NCBI GenBank assembly: GCA_938001865.1
Contig: CALLAW010000009.1
Coordinates: 1 to 32,108, forward strand
DNA from: an uncultured Saprospiraceae bacterium
GTDB lineage: Bacteria; Bacteroidota; Bacteroidia; Chitinophagales; Saprospiraceae
DNA length: 32,108 bases
Reading direction: 5' to 3'
The notes beneath the pieces are model-generated. The model was given only the letters and a program-made list of their open reading frames with translations, ran no database searches and was not told where the DNA came from. Positions within the stretch are counted from its first letter, which is position 1. Every line of letters begins with the position of its first letter. The position numbers were made by a program, and so were the translations under genes. Of the stretch, positions 1 to 7,916 are shown piece after piece.

Positions 1-3000
1 AACTCAGAGGTAAATGGATTAGGGTAAATCTCAGCCTCTATTTGATTGTAGTCTGATGTACTCAACAATGTGGCATCCATCCCATCACAGTCCTCATCTA
101 TCCCGTTATCTGGAATATCGATAGCACCTGGGTAGATGTCAGCATTCAGGTCATCACAATCAACATCACTCCCAAATCCATCATTATCAACATCAACGTT
201 AGGTGAAGCATCCATCCCGTCACAGTCCTCATCTATCCCATTGCCAGGGATGTCAACCGCATCAGGGTTGATGCTACTCTCGAGATCATTGCAATCATCA
301 GCTAAGCCAAATCCATCACCATCTAGATCATCATCTGGTGTAGATGGATCGCAATCTTCGTCTATTCCGTTATATGGCCACTCCATTGCACCAGGATTGA
401 CATCAGGATTATCATCATCGCAGTCTTCATCTGCTGGGTAGCCATCATTATCATTGTCGACGATGCCTATTGCATCCATCCCGTCGCAGTCCTCATCTAT
501 CCCGTTGTCAGGGATATCAATTGCATCAGGATTGATGTCGGCATTGGTATCATCGCAGTCGTCAGTGAGGTTATATCCATCTTGATCAAGATCATCATCG
601 AGAGTCATGGGATCACAATCATCGTCTACGCCATTGTACGGGATCTCATCGGCATCAGGATTGACATCAGGATTGTTGTCATCGCAGTCCTCGTCAGCAG
701 GTGAGCCATCATTATCATTGTCGACGACGCCGATTGCATCCATCCCGTCACAGTCTTCGTCTATACCGTTGTCAGGGATGTCTGTAGCATCAGGGTTGAT
801 GTCGGCATTGGTATCATCGCAGTCGTCAGTGAGGTTATATCCATCTTGGTCAAGATCATCGTCAAGAGTCATGGGATCACAATCATCGTCTACGCCATTG
901 TACGGGATCTCATCGGCATCAGGATTGACATCAGGGTTGTTGTCATCGCAGTCTTCGCCAGCAGGGGAGCCATCATTATCATTGTCGACGACGCCGATTG
1001 CATCCATCCCGTCGCAGTCTTCGTCTATCCCGTTGTCAGGGATGTCTGTGGCATCAGGGTTGATGTCAGCATTAGTATCATCGCAGTCGTCAGTGAGGTT
1101 ATATCCATCTTGGTCAAGATCATCATCGAGAGTCATGGGATCACAATCATCGTCTATGCCATTGTACGGGATCTCATCGGCATCAGGGTTGACATCAGGA
1201 TTGTTGTCATCACAGTCCTCGTCAGCAGGTGAGCCATCATTGTCGTTGTCGATGATGCTTATTGCATCTTCGCCATCGCAGTCTTCGTCTATCCCGTTGT
1301 CAGGGATGTCTATAGCTACTGGGTTAATACTTGCATTATCATCATCACAGTCTACATCAGCTGGAAAACCATCGAGATCGTTATCGATGATTAGCCAAGG
1401 TACTTCTTCTCTTGTTAATTTTATAAATGCTGCTTCTCCAGCAGTATTTCGCCAGTAAAAACTAAAGATAAAATCACCAATGAATGTATAATCGAATGTT
1501 TCATAAGAATCTCCATTTTTGTCCACTCCTTCGATCGCAATCGAATCACAATATGGCACTAACTTCAAGCTACCATTTGGGAAGCTCTCTTGATCTGTAT
1601 CACCGTAACATGAGATGTATGATCCGAAACTGATATCGTAACCGGCATAATTGAAATCGGCATCTATAATCCTGATCAAATATTTACCTGGATCGTCACT
1701 ACATTCTTCAAAGACTCCAAGATGTATGATCTCTTTGCCTTCACAACTATCCCAACTTGGATTTTGGCCTAAGGCTACATTAGTCGCAGAGACAGCAACA
1801 AATTCATCAAAGTTAGAAAAGCAACCTGCGTCATAGGTGTAATCTTCACCATCGCAATCTTCGTCTATTCCATTATTGCCTATCTCTATTGCATCTGGAT
1901 TAATCGTTGGATCTTCATCATTACAGTCTTGAACATTGAGGAACCCATCACCATCATTATCTTCTAGTGCCAATACAGCTTGGACATTGAGCCCATAGAT
2001 CTCTCGACCGACTTGATTGTCAAGATTCCCTATGAAGTACAGTGTATCACCTATGACACCTAACATTTGAAATGGATCAAACCCATTGTCAGTAGTTTCA
2101 TAGTTGTAGATGATACCACCTACTTTTGATACCATGTCTAACCATCTGAGCTCCGGTTCAAATTCGTCTGGATCCTCTGAGGCGAAAAAGAGGAAGTTAT
2201 CTTCTAAGATGAGATTGGATGCATAATCTACTTCTAACACCTCTTCTCCTCCCTGGTCTGATCCATCAGTATGAATTAGAAATTGATCATCAAAGAATCC
2301 ACCAAAGTTGTGAAACACTAAATTGTCATTGTAGGTAGCATGGAAGATGGTATCTCCTTGGGTTGCTGTATTATTATTATCAGGGAATAGTCTGACTTCT
2401 TCATTGTCTCTTCCATTGACGAGGTAGTATCCATCTCCTCCAATCCAAATCAAACTCTGCGTCTCATTATAGTCGACGATTCGTCTTGAGAGTTTTGTTT
2501 CATTTGCTATGAGAAGTTTAGTGATATCTTGATCAGTATCTGAGTATCGATACGTTCCATTAAACAAATCATCAAATGAATCTTGGACGCCAAAGATAAA
2601 GCCTTCGTCAACTCTACTTAGACCAGAGTAGTCAGTAAAGTTATCAATCGGTATCTGACCTAGGACCGTAACATCTTGATTAGTTACCTGCACTAGATTG
2701 AGAAAGTCTTGAAAGTTAATTTCTATTCGATCTAAGTAGTAAAGAGAGTTGTCATAAGTCGTGAAATTCTTGCCGCCTGATGTAGATTCTGCAAAGAATG
2801 AGGCTCCGTCTGTTATGACAGTGAGATCCATCCCATCAAACGATAGCAAGTTGCCATCGTAAGTGAAGTAAAGTAGCCCATTAGTGACGACTAAGTATCG
2901 AGGGATACTGTTGGGGCCACTGGGGTCTGGGACAACAGCGATTTCGGTTCCCTCTGGAGTGCCATCAGTACGCCAGATAGCAACTCCGTTCTCAGAGTCA

Positions 3001-3299
3001 AAAGCAGCAAAGTAGACTAAATCTTGAAAGAGAACAAAGCCTCTAGGATCTGAATCCATTGGTCCTTCATTGATATCTGATAGGAGAGATACCTCACCAT
3101 CTTGGATGACACCTAACTCTTCTCCATGCTCATCAGAGAGCACTGGGATCAATATTTTTGAGTCGTATTCGATTGAATGATTATTCCATTCACTTATGCC
3201 ATCTTCACTGCCAGGATAATAGTCACTCGCCAAGAAAGGTGCTTGGCAGTAGACACTTATCGTAGCTAATACCAGGATTGTACAAAAAAAGTATTTCAT
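1..3299 (-). CDS. Large secreted MopE-repeat protein with T9SS type A sorting domain (C-terminus cut by window edge)
   Basis: The frame is open from an ATG at 3299 to the left edge, 1099 codons with no stop. Residues 1-19 look like a signal peptide (MKYFFCTILVLATISVYCQ). Residues of about 20-440 resemble a beta-propeller of the kind with W-RTDGTPEGT motifs, common in secreted Bacteroidota proteins. One MopE-type metal-binding repeat lies near residue 445, followed by a Cys-containing domain of unknown type (about 485-635), then ten contiguous repeats of about 44 residues with the pattern DxDxDG...DCDD...INPxA.DIP.NGIDEDCDG. These Asp-rich loops are expected to bind Ca2+ or another metal. The last visible residues (IYPNPFTSE) match the start of the T9SS type A sorting domain, so only some 60-70 residues should be missing. 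Likely an exported or surface-anchored adhesin; its ligand is unknown. The plus-strand open frames opposite the repeats are a by-product of the repeat composition. Confidence 0.88.
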   Translation of the reverse strand, partial: MKYFFCTILVLATISVYCQAPFLASDYYPGSEDGISEWNNHSIEYDSKILIPVLSDEHGEELGVIQDGEVSLLSDINEGPMDSDPRGFVLFQDLVYFAAFDSENGVAIWRTDGTPEGTEIAVVPDPSGPNSIPRYLVVTNGLLYFTYDGNLLSFDGMDLTVITDGASFFAESTSGGKNFTTYDNSLYYLDRIEINFQDFLNLVQVTNQDVTVLGQIPIDNFTDYSGLSRVDEGFIFGVQDSFDDLFNGTYRYSDTDQDITKLLIANETKLSRRIVDYNETQSLIWIGGDGYYLVNGRDNEEVRLFPDNNNTATQGDTIFHATYNDNLVFHNFGGFFDDQFLIHTDGSDQGGEEVLEVDYASNLILEDNFLFFASEDPDEFEPELRWLDMVSKVGGIIYNYETTDNGFDPFQMLGVIGDTLYFIGNLDNQVGREIYGLNVQAVLALEDNDGDGFLNVQDCNDEDPTINPDAIEIGNNGIDEDCDGEDYTYDAGCFSNFDEFVAVSATNVALGQNPSWDSCEGKEIIHLGVFEECSDDPGKYLIRIIDADFNYAGYDISFGSYISCYGDTDQESFPNGSLKLVPYCDSIAIEGVDKNGDSYETFDYTFIGDFIFSFYWRNTAGEAAFIKLTREEVPWLIIDNDLDGFPADVDCDDDNASINPVAIDIPDNGIDEDCDGEDAISIIDNDNDGSPADEDCDDNNPDVNPDADEIPYNGIDDDCDPMTLDDDLDQDGYNLTDDCDDTNADINPDATDIPDNGIDEDCDGMDAIGVVDNDNDGSPAGEDCDDNNPDVNPDADEIPYNGVDDDCDPMTLDDDLDQDGYNLTDDCDDTNADINPDATDIPDNGIDEDCDGMDAIGVVDNDNDGSPADEDCDDNNPDVNPDADEIPYNGVDDDCDPMTLDDDLDQDGYNLTDDCDDTNADINPDAIDIPDNGIDEDCDGMDAIGIVDNDNDGYPADEDCDDDNPDVNPGAMEWPYNGIDEDCDPSTPDDDLDGDGFGLADDCNDLESSINPDAVDIPGNGIDEDCDGMDASPNVDVDNDGFGSDVDCDDLNADIYPGAIDIPDNGIDEDCDGMDATLLSTSDYNQIEAEIYPNPFTSE
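343..1398 (-). repeat. 264-bp tandem repeats coding paired MopE units (88 residues)
   Basis: The same sequence recurs every 264 bp: the string agtcatgggatcacaatc lies at 604, 868 and 1132, and a diverged version is near 340. The unit at 607-870 and the unit at 871-1134 differ at about 11 positions by eye (roughly 96% identity). The outer units, 343-606 and 1135-1398, are partly diverged; the right half of the first (about 447-606) is still nearly identical. Each unit encodes two MopE-type repeats. The high identity, including at third codon positions, points to recent duplication or gene conversion. Confidence 0.9.
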
Positions 3300-3420
3300 A
3301 GTCTAGGTTTTCTTTGGTTATAGACATTAAAAATAGGGAACTGTATCCAAATTCAGTCTATCAGGCTTAAATATTAATAGATGGATGAACAATTGATAGA
3401 GCACCTATAGGTAAACAAAA

Positions 3421-3456
3421 GAGGCAATCAAACTACATAATCGTAGTGATAGCCTC
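3421..3456 (-). terminator. Rho-independent terminator after the propeller-OmpA gene
   Basis: Reading the minus strand, a hairpin with arms GAGGCTATCACTAC and GTAGTTTGATTGCCTC (imperfect, loop GATTAT) lies about 33 nt past the stop codon at 3489. It is followed by TTTTGTTTACC. The stem and T-rich tail fit an intrinsic terminator separating this gene from the downstream repeat-protein gene. Confidence 0.7.
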
Positions 3457-3488
3457 TTAGATATTTCTAGATCCAGTTGATTGCAAGC

Positions 3489-5294
3489 TTATTCGAGTAT
3501 CGCTAAGATTTTCATTTCTACTCTCTGATTACGCTTACGACCTGATTGGGTTTGATTGGATGCGATTGGGTCTCTCTTTCCATAGCCTTTAGACGAGATA
3601 CGGTTATCAGGGATGCCTCTTCTGATCAAGTACTCAGCTACTGATTTGGCTCGAGCTGATGAGAGTTGATCGCAGTAGTCATCTGGTGGAATGTTGTTAG
3701 TATGTCCACCGATTTCGATGACAAGTTTATCGTTTTCTTCAAGGAATGCAAAGATGTCTTCCAATGCGTCGATTGAATTATCTTGGACATTACTACTATC
3801 TGCTTTGAAGTAGAGATTTTCTATTCTAAGTTTTTCTCCTACGACAAGACTTGCCGATTGGAGGCTTTTCATTTTTGTTTGCTTATTGACGTTTATTTTT
3901 TCTTCGAGGGTGCAACCATTAGCATCAGTGATGGTAATGTAGTGAAATCCAAAGTTCAACTTGGTTGCGGAGTTTCCTTTTTCGCCATTATCCCAGAGGA
4001 TTTCGTAAGGAGAGTTACCTCCAGTAACCTCGATATCACATTTGCCGTCTTTACGACTTGCATCTGTCGCTTTCTGAAGATTGATCACATTTACTTCTAG
4101 TGGTTGTGCATCCGGTAGCTCGGTAGTTGAGACTGCAGTCCCACCTTTGGAGTCGGTAACTGTTACGGAGTAAGTACCTGCTTTGAGGTTGCTCGGGTTA
4201 TCTCCTTTGAGAGTGACAGATGACCATCGATACGTATACGGACCTACACCACCACTTGGCGCTACTTTTATCTTTCCATTGAATTCTCCTGGACAGTTTA
4301 TTCCCTCTTCGATAATGCTAGTGAGCATCAATGTTGGTCGGAGGGTTGGATCAGTAGTGATGCGGAAGAGTCCTGCATTGTCCGTACCGAGCCAGATGAC
4401 ATTGTCAGCATCACACTCCAATGCAAGCGCTTTCTTACTTGCCATCCCAAGGATATCGCTATATTGCATAGTCTCGTCAGTGTAAGGATTAAACTTGACA
4501 AGGATGTCACTTGCGATATAGATATGACCGTCATTATCTACGACGAGGTCATTAATCTTTCCTTTGTGGAGTCCTTTGTTGAGACCAACATCAGCCCATT
4601 GACGATCAGTAGAGTTGACGAGCCACATTTTTTTATCGGCAATAAGCCATACCCCTTCTTTGTTTTCAGTGGCAGCGATATAGTTGTAGGTCTTGTCATA
4701 GTTTTGAGACCAAGCTTTGTCTTTACCTTTAGTGTGGATGATTCCTTGATCTGTACCTACCCACAGTCTATCCTTAGAGTCAGTAAATAAAAAGTTGATC
4801 ACATTTGATTCTAGCTTTGAGTTTTGGGCACTGATATGTTCTTCGAGTACTTTCCTATTGAGGTTAAATACAAAGATGCCGTCATTAGTCGCAACATACA
4901 TTTTGTTGTTATACTCTTCGATGTCACTAATGTAAATCGTTTCGTTGGTGAGTGGATTGTAACTATCTACTTGGAAGACTTTGTAGTCATCGATGTAGAT
5001 GATATTATTAGCAAATCCCGAGAGGATTACCCCATTATCAGTAACCTTAAAGCTTTTTGCTTCTCCTTTTTTGAGAGTATTGGTACTGTTAGTTAAGTCT
5101 CTATCGACTGAGACGATGCCATCTCGACCTGCGATATAGACTTGGTCATTTACGATCTCGATATCTGACACTCTAGAGTTGGCACTGATCGCAGGTACTT
5201 GTTGGAGTACGAGTAAGTCCTGATCCTTATCCATCTGTCCTGCCATTGATTGCGTGACAAAGAGGCCTAGGAGGAGTATAATTTTTTGTTTCAT
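3489..5294 (-). CDS. Propeller-SprB-OmpA envelope protein
   Basis: The protein has 601 residues from the ATG at 5294. This start is preferred to the in-frame ATG at 5345 because it opens directly onto a signal peptide (MKQKIILLLGLFVTQSMAGQ). Residues of about 21-320 look like a beta-propeller of the two-component-regulator (Reg_prop) type, with repeats such as DSKDRLWVGTDQGI and CDADNVIWLGTDNAGLF. Two SprB-type repeats follow (about 322-395 and 397-470; motifs GGVGPYTYRWSS and AGTYSVTVTDSKGG, then GGNSPYEILWDNG). The C-terminus (about 485-600) is an OmpA-family peptidoglycan-binding domain, with HTNN, LSSARAKSVAEYLI and NQRVEMKI. No membrane helix follows the signal, so it is probably a periplasmic or outer-membrane-associated protein tethered to peptidoglycan. 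The propeller's ligand is unknown. A hairpin at 3421-3456 ends transcription, and an inverted repeat sits upstream at 5368-5389. Confidence 0.88.
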   Translation of the reverse strand: MKQKIILLLGLFVTQSMAGQMDKDQDLLVLQQVPAISANSRVSDIEIVNDQVYIAGRDGIVSVDRDLTNSTNTLKKGEAKSFKVTDNGVILSGFANNIIYIDDYKVFQVDSYNPLTNETIYISDIEEYNNKMYVATNDGIFVFNLNRKVLEEHISAQNSKLESNVINFLFTDSKDRLWVGTDQGIIHTKGKDKAWSQNYDKTYNYIAATENKEGVWLIADKKMWLVNSTDRQWADVGLNKGLHKGKINDLVVDNDGHIYIASDILVKFNPYTDETMQYSDILGMASKKALALECDADNVIWLGTDNAGLFRITTDPTLRPTLMLTSIIEEGINCPGEFNGKIKVAPSGGVGPYTYRWSSVTLKGDNPSNLKAGTYSVTVTDSKGGTAVSTTELPDAQPLEVNVINLQKATDASRKDGKCDIEVTGGNSPYEILWDNGEKGNSATKLNFGFHYITITDANGCTLEEKINVNKQTKMKSLQSASLVVGEKLRIENLYFKADSSNVQDNSIDALEDIFAFLEENDKLVIEIGGHTNNIPPDDYCDQLSSARAKSVAEYLIRRGIPDNRISSKGYGKRDPIASNQTQSGRKRNQRVEMKILAILE

Positions 5295-5367
5295 ATCATA
5301 TTGGATTATCATAATAGTATAGCAATCTCTATACCTTACTCTCATTTATACGTTAATATAACCGATT

Positions 5368-5389
5368 TGTAACGTGATTTGCCGTTACA
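5368..5389. promoter_or_regulatory. Inverted repeat TGTAACG-N8-CGTTACA upstream of the propeller-OmpA gene
   Basis: The two 7-bp arms (5368-5374 and 5383-5389) are perfect complements. They lie 74-95 bp upstream of the start at 5294, in the short spacer after the CHAP gene. A candidate operator or 5' leader hairpin. A TACATTTG box (minus strand, 5436-5443) further upstream could be the -7 element, which would put the repeat in the leader. Function is inferred from position only. Confidence 0.4.
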
Positions 5390-5435
5390 GAACTGTTATT
5401 AATTGATAATTTTTTATTAACGCTGCCTCGGTGGG

Positions 5436-5443
5436 CAAATGTA
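5436..5443 (-). promoter_or_regulatory. Possible -7 box (TACATTTG) for the propeller-OmpA gene
   Basis: On the minus strand this matches the Bacteroidota -7 consensus TAnnTTTG and lies between the stop of the CHAP gene and the next start. No well-spaced -33 TTG is seen, so support is modest. Confidence 0.3.
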
Positions 5444-5461
5444 CTACAAAGTAATACTTGT

Positions 5462-6022
5462 CTAATAGAAACTCAACCATCCGATGATCTCTTTATCATC
5501 GATATAGTGTCTACCAAGGATTTCTTTCAGTGGATATTTGATTCTAGATTTTGTCCCATAATTCTGCTGGACCATTTCCAATTCAGTTTCGCTAACTTTG
5601 GATACGATACCGATATGACCAAAGATATTGATACCCTCAGTCTTCAGTACGATGATATCGTCCACCTTGGGTCTTGAAGTATTCCCGTTCCAGTACTGAT
5701 AGAGCCCTCTCTTACTATTGTATGCTGCATCATTCTTGATCGATTGGTCGAAGAAGTCAACCGCATGACCATACGAGTCTGGCATCTTATGATTGAATCT
5801 TTTGTAATAATATCTCTTGATAAACTCTACACACTGATACTTGAAGCCTAGATTGTAACCGTCTGTACTTAGATTGCGACCATAGGTCTTATCAAATGCT
5901 CCATTATAATAGATGTTGACTCCATTGAGATTATCGATCACGGTCCCTGCAGGCGGGCTATCCGCCGTAAACGAACAGGCAAGTGTCAATAGAAGGAAGT
6001 AAAGTAATGCTTTGGTACCCAT
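5462..6022 (-). CDS. CHAP-domain lipoprotein, probable cell-wall amidase/peptidase
   Basis: The protein has 186 residues. The N-terminus MGTKALLYFLLLTLAC is a lipoprotein signal with a lipobox ending at Cys16. The rest is a CHAP (NlpC/P60-like cysteine amidase/peptidase) domain: the catalytic Cys64 sits in YQCVEFIKRYY and the His136 in FGHIGIVSKV, the expected Cys-then-His order. CHAP enzymes cleave amide bonds in peptidoglycan stem peptides or, in some families, glutathionylspermidine-like conjugates. A lipid-anchored location favours a wall role, but the substrate is not shown by the sequence. It is transcribed away from ffh, and a shared promoter-like element (6050-6063) lies upstream. It precedes the propeller-OmpA gene by about 170 bp on the same strand. 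Confidence 0.82.
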   Translation of the reverse strand: MGTKALLYFLLLTLACSFTADSPPAGTVIDNLNGVNIYYNGAFDKTYGRNLSTDGYNLGFKYQCVEFIKRYYYKRFNHKMPDSYGHAVDFFDQSIKNDAAYNSKRGLYQYWNGNTSRPKVDDIIVLKTEGINIFGHIGIVSKVSETELEMVQQNYGTKSRIKYPLKEILGRHYIDDKEIIGWLSFY

Positions 6023-6049
6023 GGAGTATAATTAGCTCTGTTGAACTTT

Positions 6050-6063
6050 GCGAAATTACAAAT
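6050..6063 (-). promoter_or_regulatory. Promoter-like element ATTTGTAATTTCGC upstream of the CHAP gene
   Basis: On the minus strand the region reads TTTATTTGTAATTTCGC, one mismatch from TAnnTTTG, about 30 nt before the start at 6022. The same 14-mer occurs just before the haem lyase start (30805-30818, minus). A TTTG 21 nt before the box could serve as the -33 element. Confidence 0.45.
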
Positions 6064-6175
6064 AAATTCGATATGTTAAAATCAAATCAAAGCTGTTATT
6101 CAACCAAATACACTTCTCTGATATTATCTGTCACTTAGCTTGGCTATAATCGATTTTTATCCTTCAATTTTACTG

Positions 6176-6183
6176 TATATTTG
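6176..6183 (+). promoter_or_regulatory. -7 box TATATTTG for ffh
   Basis: Exact match to the Bacteroidota -7 consensus TAnnTTTG, 50 bp before the ffh ATG, in the divergent spacer. No convincing -33 TTG was seen at the usual distance. Confidence 0.5.
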
Positions 6184-6233
6184 TAATCAATTTACCCGAG
6201 TACAAGTAATAATAGAATTAAACACAAGAACTC

Positions 6234-7568
6234 ATGTTTGAAAGTTTAAATGAGAAGTTAGATTTAGCATTTAAGAATCTGAGTGGAGATGGCAAGCTGA
6301 CTGAGATCAACATTGCTCAATCTATCAAAGAGATCAGAAGGGCTCTCGTCGGAGCAGATGTCAATTATAAGATAGCTAAAGAATTTACCGATAAGGTGAA
6401 AGAGGAGGCACTTGGTACACAGAACGTACTCAAAGCCGTCAAGCCAGGAGAGTTAATGACTAAGATAGTTATGGATGAGATGATCTCACTCATGGGTACC
6501 CAGTCAGTAGGGATCAATATCAAAGCAAAGCCAGGAATTATCCTAATCTCTGGTCTCCAAGGTTCTGGAAAGACTACATTTACTGGCAAGCTTGCCAAGT
6601 ACCTCAAGGAAAAGAAAAATCAGAAAGTACTCGTATCAGCATGTGATGTCTATCGTCCTGCAGCGATCAACCAACTCACGGTACTCGCAGAGCAAGTAGG
6701 TGTAGATATCTATAAGGAAGAAGAAAACAAAAATCCTGTCTCCATAGCCGAAAATGCAGTAGTACATGCTGTCAAGAATAATCATAGTGTAGTCATCATA
6801 GATACTGCAGGTCGTCTAGCAGTAGATGAGCAGATGATGAATGAGATCTCAGATATCAAGAATGCCATCAACCCAACGGAGACTCTATTTGTCGTAGATT
6901 CGATGACAGGGCAGGATGCAGTCAATACTGCTCATGCATTCAACGAACGCATAAACTTTGATGGGGTAGTACTTACTAAGTTAGATGGTGATACACGGGG
7001 TGGGGCAGCACTCTCAGTAAAGTACACAGTAGGGAAGCCTATCAAGTTCATCAGTACTGGTGAGAAGCTAGATACTCTAGATGTCTTCCACCCAGAGAGA
7101 ATGGCTCAGCGTATCCTCGGCATGGGTGATATCGTCAGTTTTGTCGAAAGAGCTCAAGAGCAGTTTGACGAGAAAGAGGCTAAGAAATTAGAGAAAAAAA
7201 TCCGAAAGAATAAGTTTGACTTCAATGACTTCCTCGGTCAGCTCAATCAGATCAGACGGATGGGTGATATCAAATCTCTCATCGGTATGATACCTGGGAT
7301 GAGTAAGATGACCAAGAATCTTGATATAGATGACTCGGCATTTGGTAAGGTAGAGTCTATTATACTCTCCATGACGCCAGAGGAGAGACAAAATCCAGAA
7401 CTCCTCAACATGAGTCGGAAGAAGCGAATCGCTAAGGGTTGTGGGAGAGGCATCCATGAGGTCAATATGTTCATGAAGCAGTTTGACCAAATGCGTAAGA
7501 TGATGCATATGATGAGCAAAGGAAAAGGGATGGACCAGCTGATGAAAGGAATGCCAGGCATGAAATAA
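6234..7568 (+). CDS. ffh: Signal recognition particle protein Ffh (SRP54)
   Basis: The protein has 444 residues, the normal length for the family. It is the GTPase of the signal recognition particle: it binds signal peptides of nascent membrane and exported proteins with SRP RNA and delivers ribosomes to FtsY at the membrane. An N-terminal helical N domain (about 1-90) is followed by the G domain, with the P-loop GLQGSGKTT (107-115), DTAGR (190-194) and TKLDG (248-252). The Met-rich M domain runs from about 325 to the end, including the LNQIRRMG, GMIPGM and KRIAKGCGRG segments that contact RNA and signal peptide, and it ends in a Met-rich tail. The next two genes follow closely on the same strand (7 and 20 nt gaps) and probably share its transcript. 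The SRP RNA gene is not in the window. Confidence 0.98.
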   Translation: MFESLNEKLDLAFKNLSGDGKLTEINIAQSIKEIRRALVGADVNYKIAKEFTDKVKEEALGTQNVLKAVKPGELMTKIVMDEMISLMGTQSVGINIKAKPGIILISGLQGSGKTTFTGKLAKYLKEKKNQKVLVSACDVYRPAAINQLTVLAEQVGVDIYKEEENKNPVSIAENAVVHAVKNNHSVVIIDTAGRLAVDEQMMNEISDIKNAINPTETLFVVDSMTGQDAVNTAHAFNERINFDGVVLTKLDGDTRGGAALSVKYTVGKPIKFISTGEKLDTLDVFHPERMAQRILGMGDIVSFVERAQEQFDEKEAKKLEKKIRKNKFDFNDFLGQLNQIRRMGDIKSLIGMIPGMSKMTKNLDIDDSAFGKVESIILSMTPEERQNPELLNMSRKKRIAKGCGRGIHEVNMFMKQFDQMRKMMHMMSKGKGMDQLMKGMPGMK

Positions 7569-7575
7569 ACCAAGA

Positions 7576-7896
7576 TTGAGGATCACACCAAAGCATATCA
7601 CTCTAATCATCGTACTCTTCAGTGTAATGTCACTGAGTGTAAATGCACAATACGTCTCTCAGATTACAGATCAATTCCAATCATCACCCCAAAGAGATAC
7701 ACTAGCTAAGTCGTCTACTTTGAGATTATACCCTAAGTTGAGCTTCTACTTGCCTACCGAAGATATACACCTCGGTGCTGCTTGTAAGATCGAAAATAGA
7801 CAGTACTACTTTGATAAGAAACGATTCAACTATCGGGTGAGACTTGGCAATCTTGATTATGTCAATTACTTAGAAGGAAAAACAACACACTATTAA
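7576..7896 (+). CDS. Small exported protein of unknown function, TTG start
   Basis: The protein has 106 residues and was not recognised. The frame has a stop (TGA) at 7561-7563 and no ATG before 7627. A TTG at 7576 is the only start that gives a complete signal peptide (MRITPKHITLIIVLFSVMSLSVNAQ), ending in the Ala-Gln junction usual for Bacteroidota exports. The mature part (about 81 residues) has a short Ser/Thr-rich stretch followed by a Tyr- and Arg-rich part (YYFDKKRFNYRVRLGNLDYV). It begins 7 nt after the ffh stop, so it is probably cotranscribed with ffh. Start at the internal ATG 7627 would destroy the signal peptide and is less likely. Confidence 0.7.
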   Translation: MRITPKHITLIIVLFSVMSLSVNAQYVSQITDQFQSSPQRDTLAKSSTLRLYPKLSFYLPTEDIHLGAACKIENRQYYFDKKRFNYRVRLGNLDYVNYLEGKTTHY

Positions 7897-7916
7897 AAAT
7901 CAATAAAACTCATACA

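Noticed and set aside
343-1398. CRISPR-like regularity
   Set aside because: The period is 264 bp and there are no unique spacers; it is coding tandem duplication.
607-1458. Long plus-strand open frame with Ser-rich repeats
   Set aside because: It is the reverse strand of the Asp-rich MopE repeats; the minus-strand frame is continuous with a signal peptide and a sorting domain.
7188-7610. Two minus-strand frames over the end of ffh
   Set aside because: They are shadows of the Met-rich M domain of ffh.
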